From a virus, in IMG/VR virus record IMGVR_UViG_3300035181_000463, positions 1 to 30,256 of that record: a stretch of DNA of 30,256 nucleotides; one strand, written 5' to 3'. Numbering within the stretch: the stretch's first letter is position 1; every line of letters begins with the position of its first letter. Under the pieces are notes generated by a model, which saw only the letters and a program-made list of their open reading frames with translations, was not told the DNA's origin and did not search any database. Of this stretch, positions 6,651-12,312 are shown piece by piece. Both the position numbers and the translations under genes were made by a program.

Positions 6651-7045
6651 GACTTCACCCTCTCTAATTTATAACCAGAAGCTTCAATGTAGTGCTCAAG
6701 ATCATTAAAAAAATAATCTTTAAACCGCCAATAATCACATTTTGATTTAATTGGCATATCTAACTCATTCCAATCTTTCCAAGCTAAATCACAAATATCT
6801 GAACCTTGGCAGTTCATTTCTAATTCGCTCCATGATGTAAACTCTTCTAAAAAGCCTGTTGATTCTTTGGATAGAATTAAATTAATTGACGGTATTTTTG
6901 ACACGCTACGTGCAATAGATTTTGCACCAAACATTGGAGGTAATCCCTTCAGTAAAAAATTGTCGTTAACCATCTTCATGACTTCCACCGAAACTTCTGA
7001 ATCAGCCATTTCAACGGGTTTAATTGATGTTTTTACTTCTGACAT
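6647..7045 (-). CDS. Hypothetical early protein, first gene of the recombination operon
   Basis: 132 residues, mostly acidic, with no family I recognise. It has tryptophans at SWSELEMN, LAWKDWNELD and CDYWRFKDYFFND, suggesting a compact domain. It sits directly behind the best promoter in the window (7094-7066) with a TTAGGAG ribosome site, so it is probably among the first proteins made after infection. Such first-position early genes often encode host-takeover or regulatory proteins. Its divergent partner is the RHH gene at 7164. Confidence 0.7.
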   Translation of the reverse strand: MSEVKTSIKPVEMADSEVSVEVMKMVNDNFLLKGLPPMFGAKSIARSVSKIPSINLILSKESTGFLEEFTSWSELEMNCQGSDICDLAWKDWNELDMPIKSKCDYWRFKDYFFNDLEHYIEASGYKLERVKS

Positions 7046-7065
7046 ACTGCTTTACTCCTAAGATG

Positions 7066-7094
7066 AGAATAGCCTAACTTAATGTAAGTGTCAA
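7066..7094 (-). promoter_or_regulatory. Strong sigma70-type early promoter (leftward)
   Basis: On the minus strand TTGACA (7094-7089) and TATTCT (7071-7066) are separated by 17 bases. The -35 box is perfect and the -10 box matches four of six. It lies just upstream of the early recombination operon starting at 7045. A 22-base palindrome begins six bases upstream of its -35 box. Confidence 0.8.
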
Positions 7095-7100
7095 TGCTTT

Positions 7101-7122
7101 TTTATATAAAATATTATATAAA
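7101..7122. promoter_or_regulatory. 22-bp perfect palindrome between divergent promoters (candidate operator)
   Basis: TTTATATAA-AATA-TTATATAAA is a perfect 9-bp inverted repeat with a 4-base spacer, centred between the leftward early promoter and the rightward RHH promoter. A further imperfect site (TTTATA, 5 bases, TATAAA; 7148-7164) overlaps the rightward -10 and the RHH start codon. Both suit autoregulation and repression by the RHH protein. Confidence 0.55.
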
Positions 7123-7128
7123 TAAAAG

Positions 7129-7155
7129 TTGACGGTTTGATTAAATATTTATAAT
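7129..7155 (+). promoter_or_regulatory. Promoter for RHH/lipoprotein unit
   Basis: TTGACG (7129-7134) and a perfect TATAAT (7150-7155) are separated by 15 bases, shorter than ideal. Transcription would start around 7161-7163, almost on the ATG at 7164, so the first message would have little or no leader. This resembles lambda cI transcribed from PRM. Confidence 0.55.
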
Positions 7156-7163
7156 CTATATAA

Positions 7164-7364
7164 ATGATGGATATGGCAATAGATGCAAAAAAGATAATGG
7201 ACAAGGCGCTTAAAGGCTCCCGTAAGACTTACTCACTTTCTATAGATGAGGAGCTCATGGAAGCATTTAAAAGCACCTGTGAGAATCAAGGCGCAAAGTA
7301 TTCTTCTGTAATTGAGGAGCTCATAAAAGAGTTTCTTGATTCGTCTAAAACTAAGAAAAAGTAA
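7164..7364 (+). CDS. Ribbon-helix-helix regulator, candidate prophage repressor
   Basis: 66 residues: a helical N-terminus, then the RHH core with strand KTYSLSIDEE, helix A LMEAFKSTCENQG and helix B SSVIEELIKEFLDS, and a lysine-rich tail. It lies divergent to the early operon across a palindrome-bearing control region, the position of a repressor in lambdoid phages, and leads a plus-strand unit with a lipoprotein gene that would be expressed in a lysogen. ATG codons at 7164, 7167 and 7173 are all possible starts; none has a ribosome site, fitting a leaderless message. The RHH fold is fairly sure; the repressor role is inference from position. Confidence 0.72.
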   Translation: MMDMAIDAKKIMDKALKGSRKTYSLSIDEELMEAFKSTCENQGAKYSSVIEELIKEFLDSSKTKKK

Positions 7365-7400
7365 ACTAAAGTTATTTAGTAATTAGTCCGAAAGGAATAT

Positions 7401-7730
7401 ATGAAAACGCTTGTAATGATTTTGATAACTTCCAGTCTGTTAAGTGCTTGTGCAACTACTGCACACAAAATGAATAAAGTCAGCCTTGGCATGTCCAAAG
7501 GTGATGCAATTGATGCTCTTGGAGATCCTGTGAGCGTTAGCGCAATAAATGGAGTCGAATATTTAAATTATAGATTTACTGAAACAAGAGATGATGTTGT
7601 TTATCACAGAGAAACTCCATACTTTGTTAGAATTATTAACGGTAAAGTTGAATCTTATGGACGATCCGGAGACTTCGACAGCACCAAAACACCTACAGTA
7701 AAAGTTGAAACGGTAACAACAAGTAAGTAA
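7401..7730 (+). CDS. BamE/SmpA-like outer-membrane lipoprotein (putative lysogenic conversion)
   Basis: 109 residues. The N-terminus is a lipoprotein signal ending in the lipobox LSAC, with C17 the lipidated residue. Alanine and threonine follow it, which favours the outer membrane. Residues 26-60 carry the SmpA/OmlA pattern: VSLGMSKGDAIDALGDPVSV, then NGVEYLNYRF. In the host, BamE is part of the outer-membrane protein assembly machine. A phage copy expressed alongside a putative repressor could change the cell surface or block a second infection, as other phage lipoproteins do. An AAAGGA ribosome site precedes ATG 7401. The fold is well supported, the role inferred. Confidence 0.8.
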   Translation: MKTLVMILITSSLLSACATTAHKMNKVSLGMSKGDAIDALGDPVSVSAINGVEYLNYRFTETRDDVVYHRETPYFVRIINGKVESYGRSGDFDSTKTPTVKVETVTTSK

Positions 7731-7734
7731 TTTT

Positions 7735-7893
7735 ATGAGAACAAGACACCTTAGAAATGGCACCTATCTTGTTTGGTTAATGACCGCATTGCTCATTGCT
7801 TCTATTTTCAATGATCATGCAATTAGCATTTTTTATGCAGTTGGATTGAATATTATGTGGCAAGCTTTTAGTGCAATTTTATCTGAAAAATAG
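7735..7893 (+). CDS. Small two-span membrane protein (52 aa)
   Basis: Starts four bases after the lipoprotein stop. The 52-residue product has a basic N-terminus (MRTRHLRNG) and two hydrophobic stretches, about residues 11-25 (YLVWLMTALLIASIF) and 29-48 (ISIFYAVGLNIMWQAFSAIL), separated by NDHA. This looks like a helical hairpin in the inner membrane. No clear ribosome site, so it may depend on translational coupling. A lipoprotein plus a small membrane protein is a plausible exclusion pair. Confidence 0.6.
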   Translation: MRTRHLRNGTYLVWLMTALLIASIFNDHAISIFYAVGLNIMWQAFSAILSEK

Positions 7894-7906
7894 CCCATCC
7901 ATGGGC
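7885..7906 (-). terminator. Terminator of the late operon
   Basis: On the minus strand GCCCA (7906-7902), loop TGGA, TGGGC (7897-7893) is followed by TATTTTT. It comes directly after the last late-operon gene, which ends at 7926. The plus-strand side has no T-run, so it serves mainly the minus strand, although it also overlaps the end of the small membrane gene. Confidence 0.65.
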
Positions 7907-7925
7907 AATCATTCATCCTTGAAAA

Positions 7926-8123
7926 CTAGCTAAGTTTTTCCTTATCAGCTACCGTGATAATAAAGCTCTGCGTTCCAATCTTAAGCGTCACTACATTGTG
8001 ATATTTGTGTGATGTCTTAAACTTGAAACCGTCTGGACTCATTAACTCTAAAAGATAATCACTAATCAGGGTGCTAACATCAGACTCTTTGTAATTGATC
8101 ACGCATTTACGTTTGTTCTTCAT
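7926..8123 (-). CDS. Hypothetical protein, last gene of the late operon
   Basis: 65 residues, basic, with alternating hydrophobic stretches (VVTLKIGTQSFIITVADKEK) that suggest a small beta-rich domain. No family recognised. Its start overlaps the stop of the zinc peptidase gene (8120-8123), and a terminator hairpin follows it. Confidence 0.6.
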   Translation of the reverse strand: MKNKRKCVINYKESDVSTLISDYLLELMSPDGFKFKTSHKYHNVVTLKIGTQSFIITVADKEKLS

Positions 8124-8401
8124 ATCACTCCATTTAGTTTTAAGATTTTTAAAATAGCAGATCCAAGAATTTCAACTACCCAATGTGGAATGCCTTTGGT
8201 GTACTCATACTCAATGGCATGCAGGCACTCGTGAATGAAGGCTTCATTTAAATCTGACTTAGATATTCTATTCTTTAAAACAATGATGCGCTTATCAGGG
8301 TAGGCTCTACCATTACAGTTTGGATCATCATCAATTAAATCTGAGTAATGAACTGGGTAACTAATGCGAGCTTTGATGCGAACCTTTGGAGGTATTTTCA
8401 T
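8120..8401 (-). CDS. Small HExxH zinc metallopeptidase-like protein
   Basis: A 93-residue phage protein with the zinc motif HECLHAIEYEY (HExxH, about residues 57-61), after a strand-rich N-terminus with KRIIVLKNRIS typical of compact gluzincin-like phage proteins related to SprT or ImmA/IrrE peptidases. The C-terminal helix HWVVEILGSAILKILKLNG is hydrophobic. Its stop and start overlap its neighbours by four bases. Similar small proteins are common in phages, and their substrate is generally unknown. Confidence 0.7.
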   Translation of the reverse strand: MKIPPKVRIKARISYPVHYSDLIDDDPNCNGRAYPDKRIIVLKNRISKSDLNEAFIHECLHAIEYEYTKGIPHWVVEILGSAILKILKLNGVI

Positions 8402-9366
8402 TTTAGCAATCCCTTCCTGGCTTTCTTATCAAGCAAGTTTTGTTTACCACTTGAAAAAGTCTTACATGATTTACACTGGTAACTTTGAAACATTGCAGCT
8501 TTGGTGAATGTGTATTCCTTTTCTTCAAGATCACTACTTCCACAATTTGGGCAACACATATTCACGCCATTATAAACACCGTAATTAATTGAAGAATCCC
8601 ACTTCTGAAGAGTGTTTAAGTACAGCTCCTCAGTTGAAAGCACATCAGCTATATTGTATTCCATGAGCTCAGCCCATGCAGCCTCATTGCCATTTAAGCA
8701 CTCACTCCATAGTGAAAACCCTGCAAACTGAGCATGTTTTAATTTCTTGTGCTTTTCGTTAAACTTCTCAGTCATGAAAGCAAGCTTTTTACTAGTAAGT
8801 CCTAGCTTTTTAGAAATCCTCATGGTGTCAATTTGTTTAAATGGCTTTGGTGGGCCCAGTCCGTACTCTTCAAACTTTCCATTGAGTTTTGGAATATCAA
8901 AACGAATTGAGTTTTGCCCTAAAGCCACATCACACTCATTTAATAATTCCCAGATCCCTCGAACTATGAGCTCATCATCTTTAAAATCTTTTTGCTTTGA
9001 AACGTCTTGGTAAAATATCTCTTCTCTACCTATCCATTTAGCCGCCCACGATAGAACACTCCAATCCTCTATGATCATATCAAGTCCTATGTTCTGATCA
9101 AACGTGCCCCATACCCACGCTTTAATAGGCTTAGTCTCAATGTCTAATACTAATATCTTTGGATTGCGCTTCTCAATCTTTGGGGCTTGTTCAATCACTC
9201 CAGCAGCAGCGAGAGCATTCTGCCAGGTCTTAAAAAGCAATACAGGGTTTACTCTTGGCAATACTTCCTTGAGATCCTTTTTAGTTGGTATTCTTTGAAG
9301 GTCATCGTGTAGTTTCTTGATGGCCTGTAAAACATAATGTTGCTGTTCTGAATAACTCAAAGTCAC
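8398..9366 (-). CDS. DnaQ-like 3'-5' exonuclease with HNH-associated repeat and zinc ribbon
   Basis: 322 residues in three parts. Residues 10-57 match the homing-endonuclease-associated repeat (AIKKLHDDLQRIPTKKDL, then TWQNALAAAGV), a DNA-binding helical unit. Residues 70-250 are an RNase H-like exonuclease with D75 and E77 in LVLDIET, D157 in NSIRFDIPK, and Y237/D241 in YNIADV, the DEDDy set. Residues 272-301 hold a CxxC...CxxC zinc ribbon. The GTG at 9366 is the longest start, but TTG 9360 lies at better spacing behind GGGGGTGA. It follows the endolysin in the late operon, an unusual place for a DNA-processing enzyme. It may edit DNA ends or degrade host nucleic acid. Confidence 0.82.
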   Translation of the reverse strand: MTLSYSEQQHYVLQAIKKLHDDLQRIPTKKDLKEVLPRVNPVLLFKTWQNALAAAGVIEQAPKIEKRNPKILVLDIETKPIKAWVWGTFDQNIGLDMIIEDWSVLSWAAKWIGREEIFYQDVSKQKDFKDDELIVRGIWELLNECDVALGQNSIRFDIPKLNGKFEEYGLGPPKPFKQIDTMRISKKLGLTSKKLAFMTEKFNEKHKKLKHAQFAGFSLWSECLNGNEAAWAELMEYNIADVLSTEELYLNTLQKWDSSINYGVYNGVNMCCPNCGSSDLEEKEYTFTKAAMFQSYQCKSCKTFSSGKQNLLDKKARKGLLK

Positions 9367-9369
9367 CCC

Positions 9370-9753
9370 CTACGGCATAAAAATACGTTTTCCACTTTTC
9401 GGGCCTGAAATCTGAAAATGAACCCAACCTTTAGTTTTATTTGGATGCTCACACCATAGCCCAATGACTTCTAATAATTTTGTGTTAGCTAGAATGTACT
9501 CGCCTATTTTTCCATCTCGATCTTGAACATCGGCGGCAGCACCAGCCAAGTGCTTTGAATGAACGGCGTTAGTTTTTCCGGCTAAAATTAAATCTTGTTG
9601 TAATTGTTCAGAGCGTAGCCCACTGGTAATTTTTAACTCAAATCCAATTGCGTCTTGAAATTCATTTAGTCTTTGAAATAAAATATCAAGGTTTTTATCT
9701 ATGTTGGGATTAGTTTTGTAATTCTTATGGTTAAGCTCTGAAATTTCTTTCAT
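9370..9753 (-). CDS. Endolysin, peptidase M15 (L-Ala-D-Glu or D-Ala type) family
   Basis: A 127-residue globular M15 peptidase. Motifs: TSGLRSEQLQ (44-52), SKHLAGAAADVQD with zinc ligands H68 and D75, and WVHFQI with H112. This is the set used by phage peptidoglycan-cutting enzymes such as T5 endolysin. It has no signal peptide or cell-wall-binding domain, so release should depend on a holin. It begins directly after the TAG of a 41-residue gene and follows a spanin-like pair. Catalytic residues are complete. Confidence 0.92.
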   Translation of the reverse strand: MKEISELNHKNYKTNPNIDKNLDILFQRLNEFQDAIGFELKITSGLRSEQLQQDLILAGKTNAVHSKHLAGAAADVQDRDGKIGEYILANTKLLEVIGLWCEHPNKTKGWVHFQISGPKSGKRIFMP

Positions 9754-9879
9754 CTAAAATTTACCCCTGTGGTAACACTGGTCTGACTGGTATTTCACAG
9801 CTCCATTAAGGAGTGCCGAGCAATTACCACAAGGGATGGTGATAGGAATTTTACGTCTATGCACCAAATTTAAAATCAT
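9754..9879 (-). CDS. Tiny cysteine-containing protein (41 aa)
   Basis: The ATG at 9879 overlaps the TGA of the lipoprotein-like gene (9876-9879), and its TAG lies next to the endolysin ATG. The product has CGNC (17-20) and CYH (35-37), a possible one-zinc finger, and a basic start (MILNLVHRRK). No known family. The position, fully wedged between two lysis genes, and the overlap support a real gene. Confidence 0.5.
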   Translation of the reverse strand: MILNLVHRRKIPITIPCGNCSALLNGAVKYQSDQCYHRGKF

Positions 9880-10160
9880 GGCTTCACCGCATTTAAGACA
9901 GAATCAATCCATTCCTCGTTACGGTTATAATCAGAAATATTTTTGCACACATAATTCTCCATTGATGTTGGAGTGTTTTTACCTGTGATCGGATCGTAAC
10001 ATTGACCAATACCTTGCGCGTTTGAAATGCAGATAATTGTAGGCGGCCTAGTTGGTATCACTGGAGCTTCACACTCTCTGCGTTGCCCCATACCCAAAGC
10101 ACACGAGCTACTTAGTACGATGATCAGAAAGAAGCTTAGCAAGTAAAATGCGTTCCTCAT
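9876..10160 (-). CDS. Putative lipoprotein, outer-membrane spanin (Rz1-like) candidate
   Basis: 94 residues with a signal peptide (RNAFYLLSFFLIIVLSSSC) ending at a cysteine in an imperfect lipobox. A proline-bearing stretch, EAPVIPTRPPTIICI, follows, recalling the proline-rich Rz1 o-spanins, though this protein is longer and has several extra cysteines. A GGAGG ribosome site lies before ATG 10160. Its first 53 bases overlap the end of the preceding membrane-protein gene in another frame, the usual spanin gene arrangement. It would link to the inner-membrane partner to disrupt the outer membrane at lysis. Moderate confidence because motif and length are atypical. Confidence 0.55.
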   Translation of the reverse strand: MRNAFYLLSFFLIIVLSSSCALGMGQRRECEAPVIPTRPPTIICISNAQGIGQCYDPITGKNTPTSMENYVCKNISDYNRNEEWIDSVLNAVKP

Positions 10161-10311
10161 CTGTAGTGGCCTCCAATATTCTTTTTTCTAAAGTTCTACC
10201 AAAATCAATATTTCTTGCTTCTTTTGCAGCTTTAGCGCCTGCATAGAGTTTATATCCAAGTCCGATCAGTGCCGTTAATGCTGCTGCGATTGTTGCGATT
10301 GATGTAAGCAT
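10108..10311 (-). CDS. Small N-anchored membrane protein, inner-membrane spanin or holin candidate
   Basis: 67 residues: an N-terminal transmembrane helix (MLTSIATIAAALTALIGLGY) then a charged helical tail (KAAKEARNIDFGRTLEKRIL). This topology fits an i-spanin (Rz-like), though it is much shorter than lambda Rz; a holin is the alternative. It overlaps the lipoprotein gene by 53 bases. ATG 10311 has no ribosome site and comes right after a terminator hairpin, so its translation signal is odd. Confidence 0.5.
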   Translation of the reverse strand: MLTSIATIAAALTALIGLGYKLYAGAKAAKEARNIDFGRTLEKRILEATTDEERILLAKLLSDHRTK

Positions 10312-10315
10312 ATTA

Positions 10316-10345
10316 TTTTAAAAAGGGGTGAGTTGCCCCACCCCT
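10316..10345 (-). terminator. Intrinsic terminator inside the lysis cassette
   Basis: On the minus strand AGGGGTG (10345-10339), an 8-base loop and CACCCCT (10330-10324) form a GC-rich 7-bp stem, followed by T5 and AAAATAAT. It lies between the 137-residue gene and the spanin-like pair, so part of late transcription probably ends here, leaving lower levels of the endolysin and distal genes. Confidence 0.8.
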
Positions 10346-10354
10346 AATTATCCC

Positions 10355-10768
10355 CTATTTTTTCAAAGCTTCCATAATTTGATTGTAACCATCATAAGAT
10401 TCTTTGATGAGCTCAACACCTTCAGCAATATCAAGATCTTTGATCTCAGCCGGAACTAGATTGATATTTCCAACCATAGCTTCCATTTTTGATTTAAATT
10501 CTGGATCAGAAATAATTTTAGATACAAGATCAATTCCATCTTGAAGCTGAATACCATCTTTGGCTTTTACAATGATGAATGCACCGATGTCTGTTAAACC
10601 GTCCAACACTTCTTTAGTTTCTTTGATTCCAACTTTTACAACTTCCATTTGTACGTCCTTCTGGCTTAATTTAGCCTGTTTATAATTTAGGTACGTTCTA
10701 CCGAAAAACATTATTCCGGCAATCGCTCCCCAAAAACCTGTTTGATCTTTTGTAAACTCCTCATTCAC
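10355..10768 (-). CDS. Hypothetical protein of the lysis region
   Basis: About 137 residues from GTG 10768, which overlaps the previous stop as GTGA and has GGTGGAG six bases before it; a GTG at 10780 is the longer option. Near the N-terminus is a possible membrane segment (GFWGAIAGIMFFGRTYLNY). The rest is a soluble, acidic alpha/beta-looking domain (VKVGIKETKEVLDGLTDIGA, IDLVSKIISDPEFKSKM). No family recognised. Its position between a holin-like gene and the spanin pair suggests a lysis-timing role, unproven. Confidence 0.6.
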   Translation of the reverse strand: MNEEFTKDQTGFWGAIAGIMFFGRTYLNYKQAKLSQKDVQMEVVKVGIKETKEVLDGLTDIGAFIIVKAKDGIQLQDGIDLVSKIISDPEFKSKMEAMVGNINLVPAEIKDLDIAEGVELIKESYDGYNQIMEALKK

Positions 10769-10947
10769 TGATGACTCCACCCGCTTGATTTAAGCATTAA
10801 CCATAAAAGAGATCCTGCGAGTAGAGTTGAGAACACAGTTGAAACCCATTTTCCAATGCTCTCGAAAGTTTGCTTCTTTTGTTCTTCTAGAAACTCTTTC
10901 ATCGCTAATTTGTATGCTTCCTTTTTTAGATCATCTTCTTTGTTCAT
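10765..10947 (-). CDS. Small single-span membrane protein, holin candidate
   Basis: 60 residues: a charged cytoplasmic N-terminal helix (NKEDDLKKEAYKLAMKEFLE) and one transmembrane segment (WVSTVFSTLLAGSLLWLMLK) near the C-terminus. AAGGA precedes the ATG. Its place between the tail fibre and the endolysin, plus its size, fit a one-span holin or antiholin, but holins share no sequence signature and this is inference. Confidence 0.55.
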   Translation of the reverse strand: MNKEDDLKKEAYKLAMKEFLEEQKKQTFESIGKWVSTVFSTLLAGSLLWLMLKSSGWSHQ

Positions 10948-10967
10948 AGATATCCTTTTTATGACAT

Positions 10968-12311
10968 TTAAAATTTCACAATATTTATATGATCACCAGA
11001 TAATGACAGAGAAGCATTACCTCCAAGCGCAGCGCTTGCATCCGGCCTAACATCGATGTAATCAGTAGTTAATAATTTAACCAAGGCTGAACCAGAGCTT
11101 GGAGTTGATCCAACTGTGTATGTTAAATTTTTATATTTAGTTCCGTTTTTGTATATAGAATAGAAAATGTTTCCTGCTGTGCAGTAAGCTGTGATTGCCA
11201 CTAAATACAATCCATTTTCTGGTGGTGTAAACTTCCACGATCCAACTCCGGTGGTTACTGCACCATGAGAATCAAACTCCTTAGAGTCGTAATTTATTTG
11301 CACCGTTGCAGATACTGTTGGAGATCCAGACACCCAATAACTAGCAGCTATTGGAGTTTTTGAGTTAACAGGATAAATTGATAATTCAGTAGGTGAAGTT
11401 GCCCATGTTCCAGCCGTTGCTTCAGTAATTTTAATTCTGCCAATTAATTTTATTGGAACACCTGTTCTAGCTGTTGTAGAATACATCGATGATCTTGAAG
11501 TTCCCCCTGCTATAGCTAGAGTGGTAACAACAGATCCCTGATCAAAGTAGCTTAAGCTAACAGCTAACTCTGTCGTTCCAGCATTATCAATAGCATAAAT
11601 GTAAATATATTCTTGATCGGCACTTATGGTTCCAATTGTTGTGCTAGCTGGAATAACAATTGAAAGTGAAGCAATTAATTTTCTAATGTTATACGTTCCA
11701 ACAGTAGAAGAAGAATCTCGAAAACCTATGTTTACATAATCTGTAGCGCTTGGATCTATTCCGGCCTTAGTTTTTAGTGCAATAGTTAAAGCATTTGTCG
11801 CAACACTCGCAACTAACCCCAAATTTCTAATTTCATCACTACTTGTTGTAGTGGTAGCATCTAACTTATTACCAGTTATGTTTGCGTCTTTGATATGGTC
11901 TGTAGTAACAGCTCGATTTGCATCAACACTTGAGTCTGAAGCGAGTTTTGCAGAGGTGACAGCAAGTGCCGCAAGTTTTACGGTTGTTACCGATCCGTCT
12001 TGAAGTGCTTCCGTACTCACTGCATTATTAGTGATCAACCCAATCACATTATCAACTGTCCACTGAGTGACATCGGTTGAATCTTTTAATACAAATTTAT
12101 AAGATAACGAAACATCAGTCCAAACATTCGCTTCACCATTTGCGTCTAAAATTACTGGATTAGCATTTGGAGTTCCACCACTTGAATCAGTGTAAGTTGC
12201 TTGTGGAGTAGAAGTACCAGCCTGGTATGAGTAAAGCTTACCTCCTGCTAATGGAACACCATTTACACTAAAGTATCTTTGTCTAATCATTGGAGCTAAA
12301 CTAAATGCCAT
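10968..12311 (-). CDS. Tail fibre / receptor-binding protein with P22-tailspike-like N-terminus and C1q-like C-terminus
   Basis: 447 residues. The N-terminus (QRYFSVNGVPLAGGKLYSYQ to about 90) resembles the head-binding domain of P22-type tailspikes, which attaches to the tail machine. The middle (about 100-150) has repeated alternating motifs such as GSVTTVKLAALAVTSAKLAS, typical of trimeric fibre shafts. The last 100 residues (DSHGAVTTGVGSWKFTPPEN onward, with GLYLVAITAY and ending SLSGDHINIVKF) match the C1q/TNF-like jelly roll used by many phage fibres to bind receptors. No enzymatic tailspike motif is seen. It starts two bases before the ejection-protein gene's stop region and ends the structural block. 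Confidence 0.82.
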   Translation of the reverse strand: MAFSLAPMIRQRYFSVNGVPLAGGKLYSYQAGTSTPQATYTDSSGGTPNANPVILDANGEANVWTDVSLSYKFVLKDSTDVTQWTVDNVIGLITNNAVSTEALQDGSVTTVKLAALAVTSAKLASDSSVDANRAVTTDHIKDANITGNKLDATTTTSSDEIRNLGLVASVATNALTIALKTKAGIDPSATDYVNIGFRDSSSTVGTYNIRKLIASLSIVIPASTTIGTISADQEYIYIYAIDNAGTTELAVSLSYFDQGSVVTTLAIAGGTSRSSMYSTTARTGVPIKLIGRIKITEATAGTWATSPTELSIYPVNSKTPIAASYWVSGSPTVSATVQINYDSKEFDSHGAVTTGVGSWKFTPPENGLYLVAITAYCTAGNIFYSIYKNGTKYKNLTYTVGSTPSSGSALVKLLTTDYIDVRPDASAALGGNASLSLSGDHINIVKF

Positions 12312-12312
12312 A

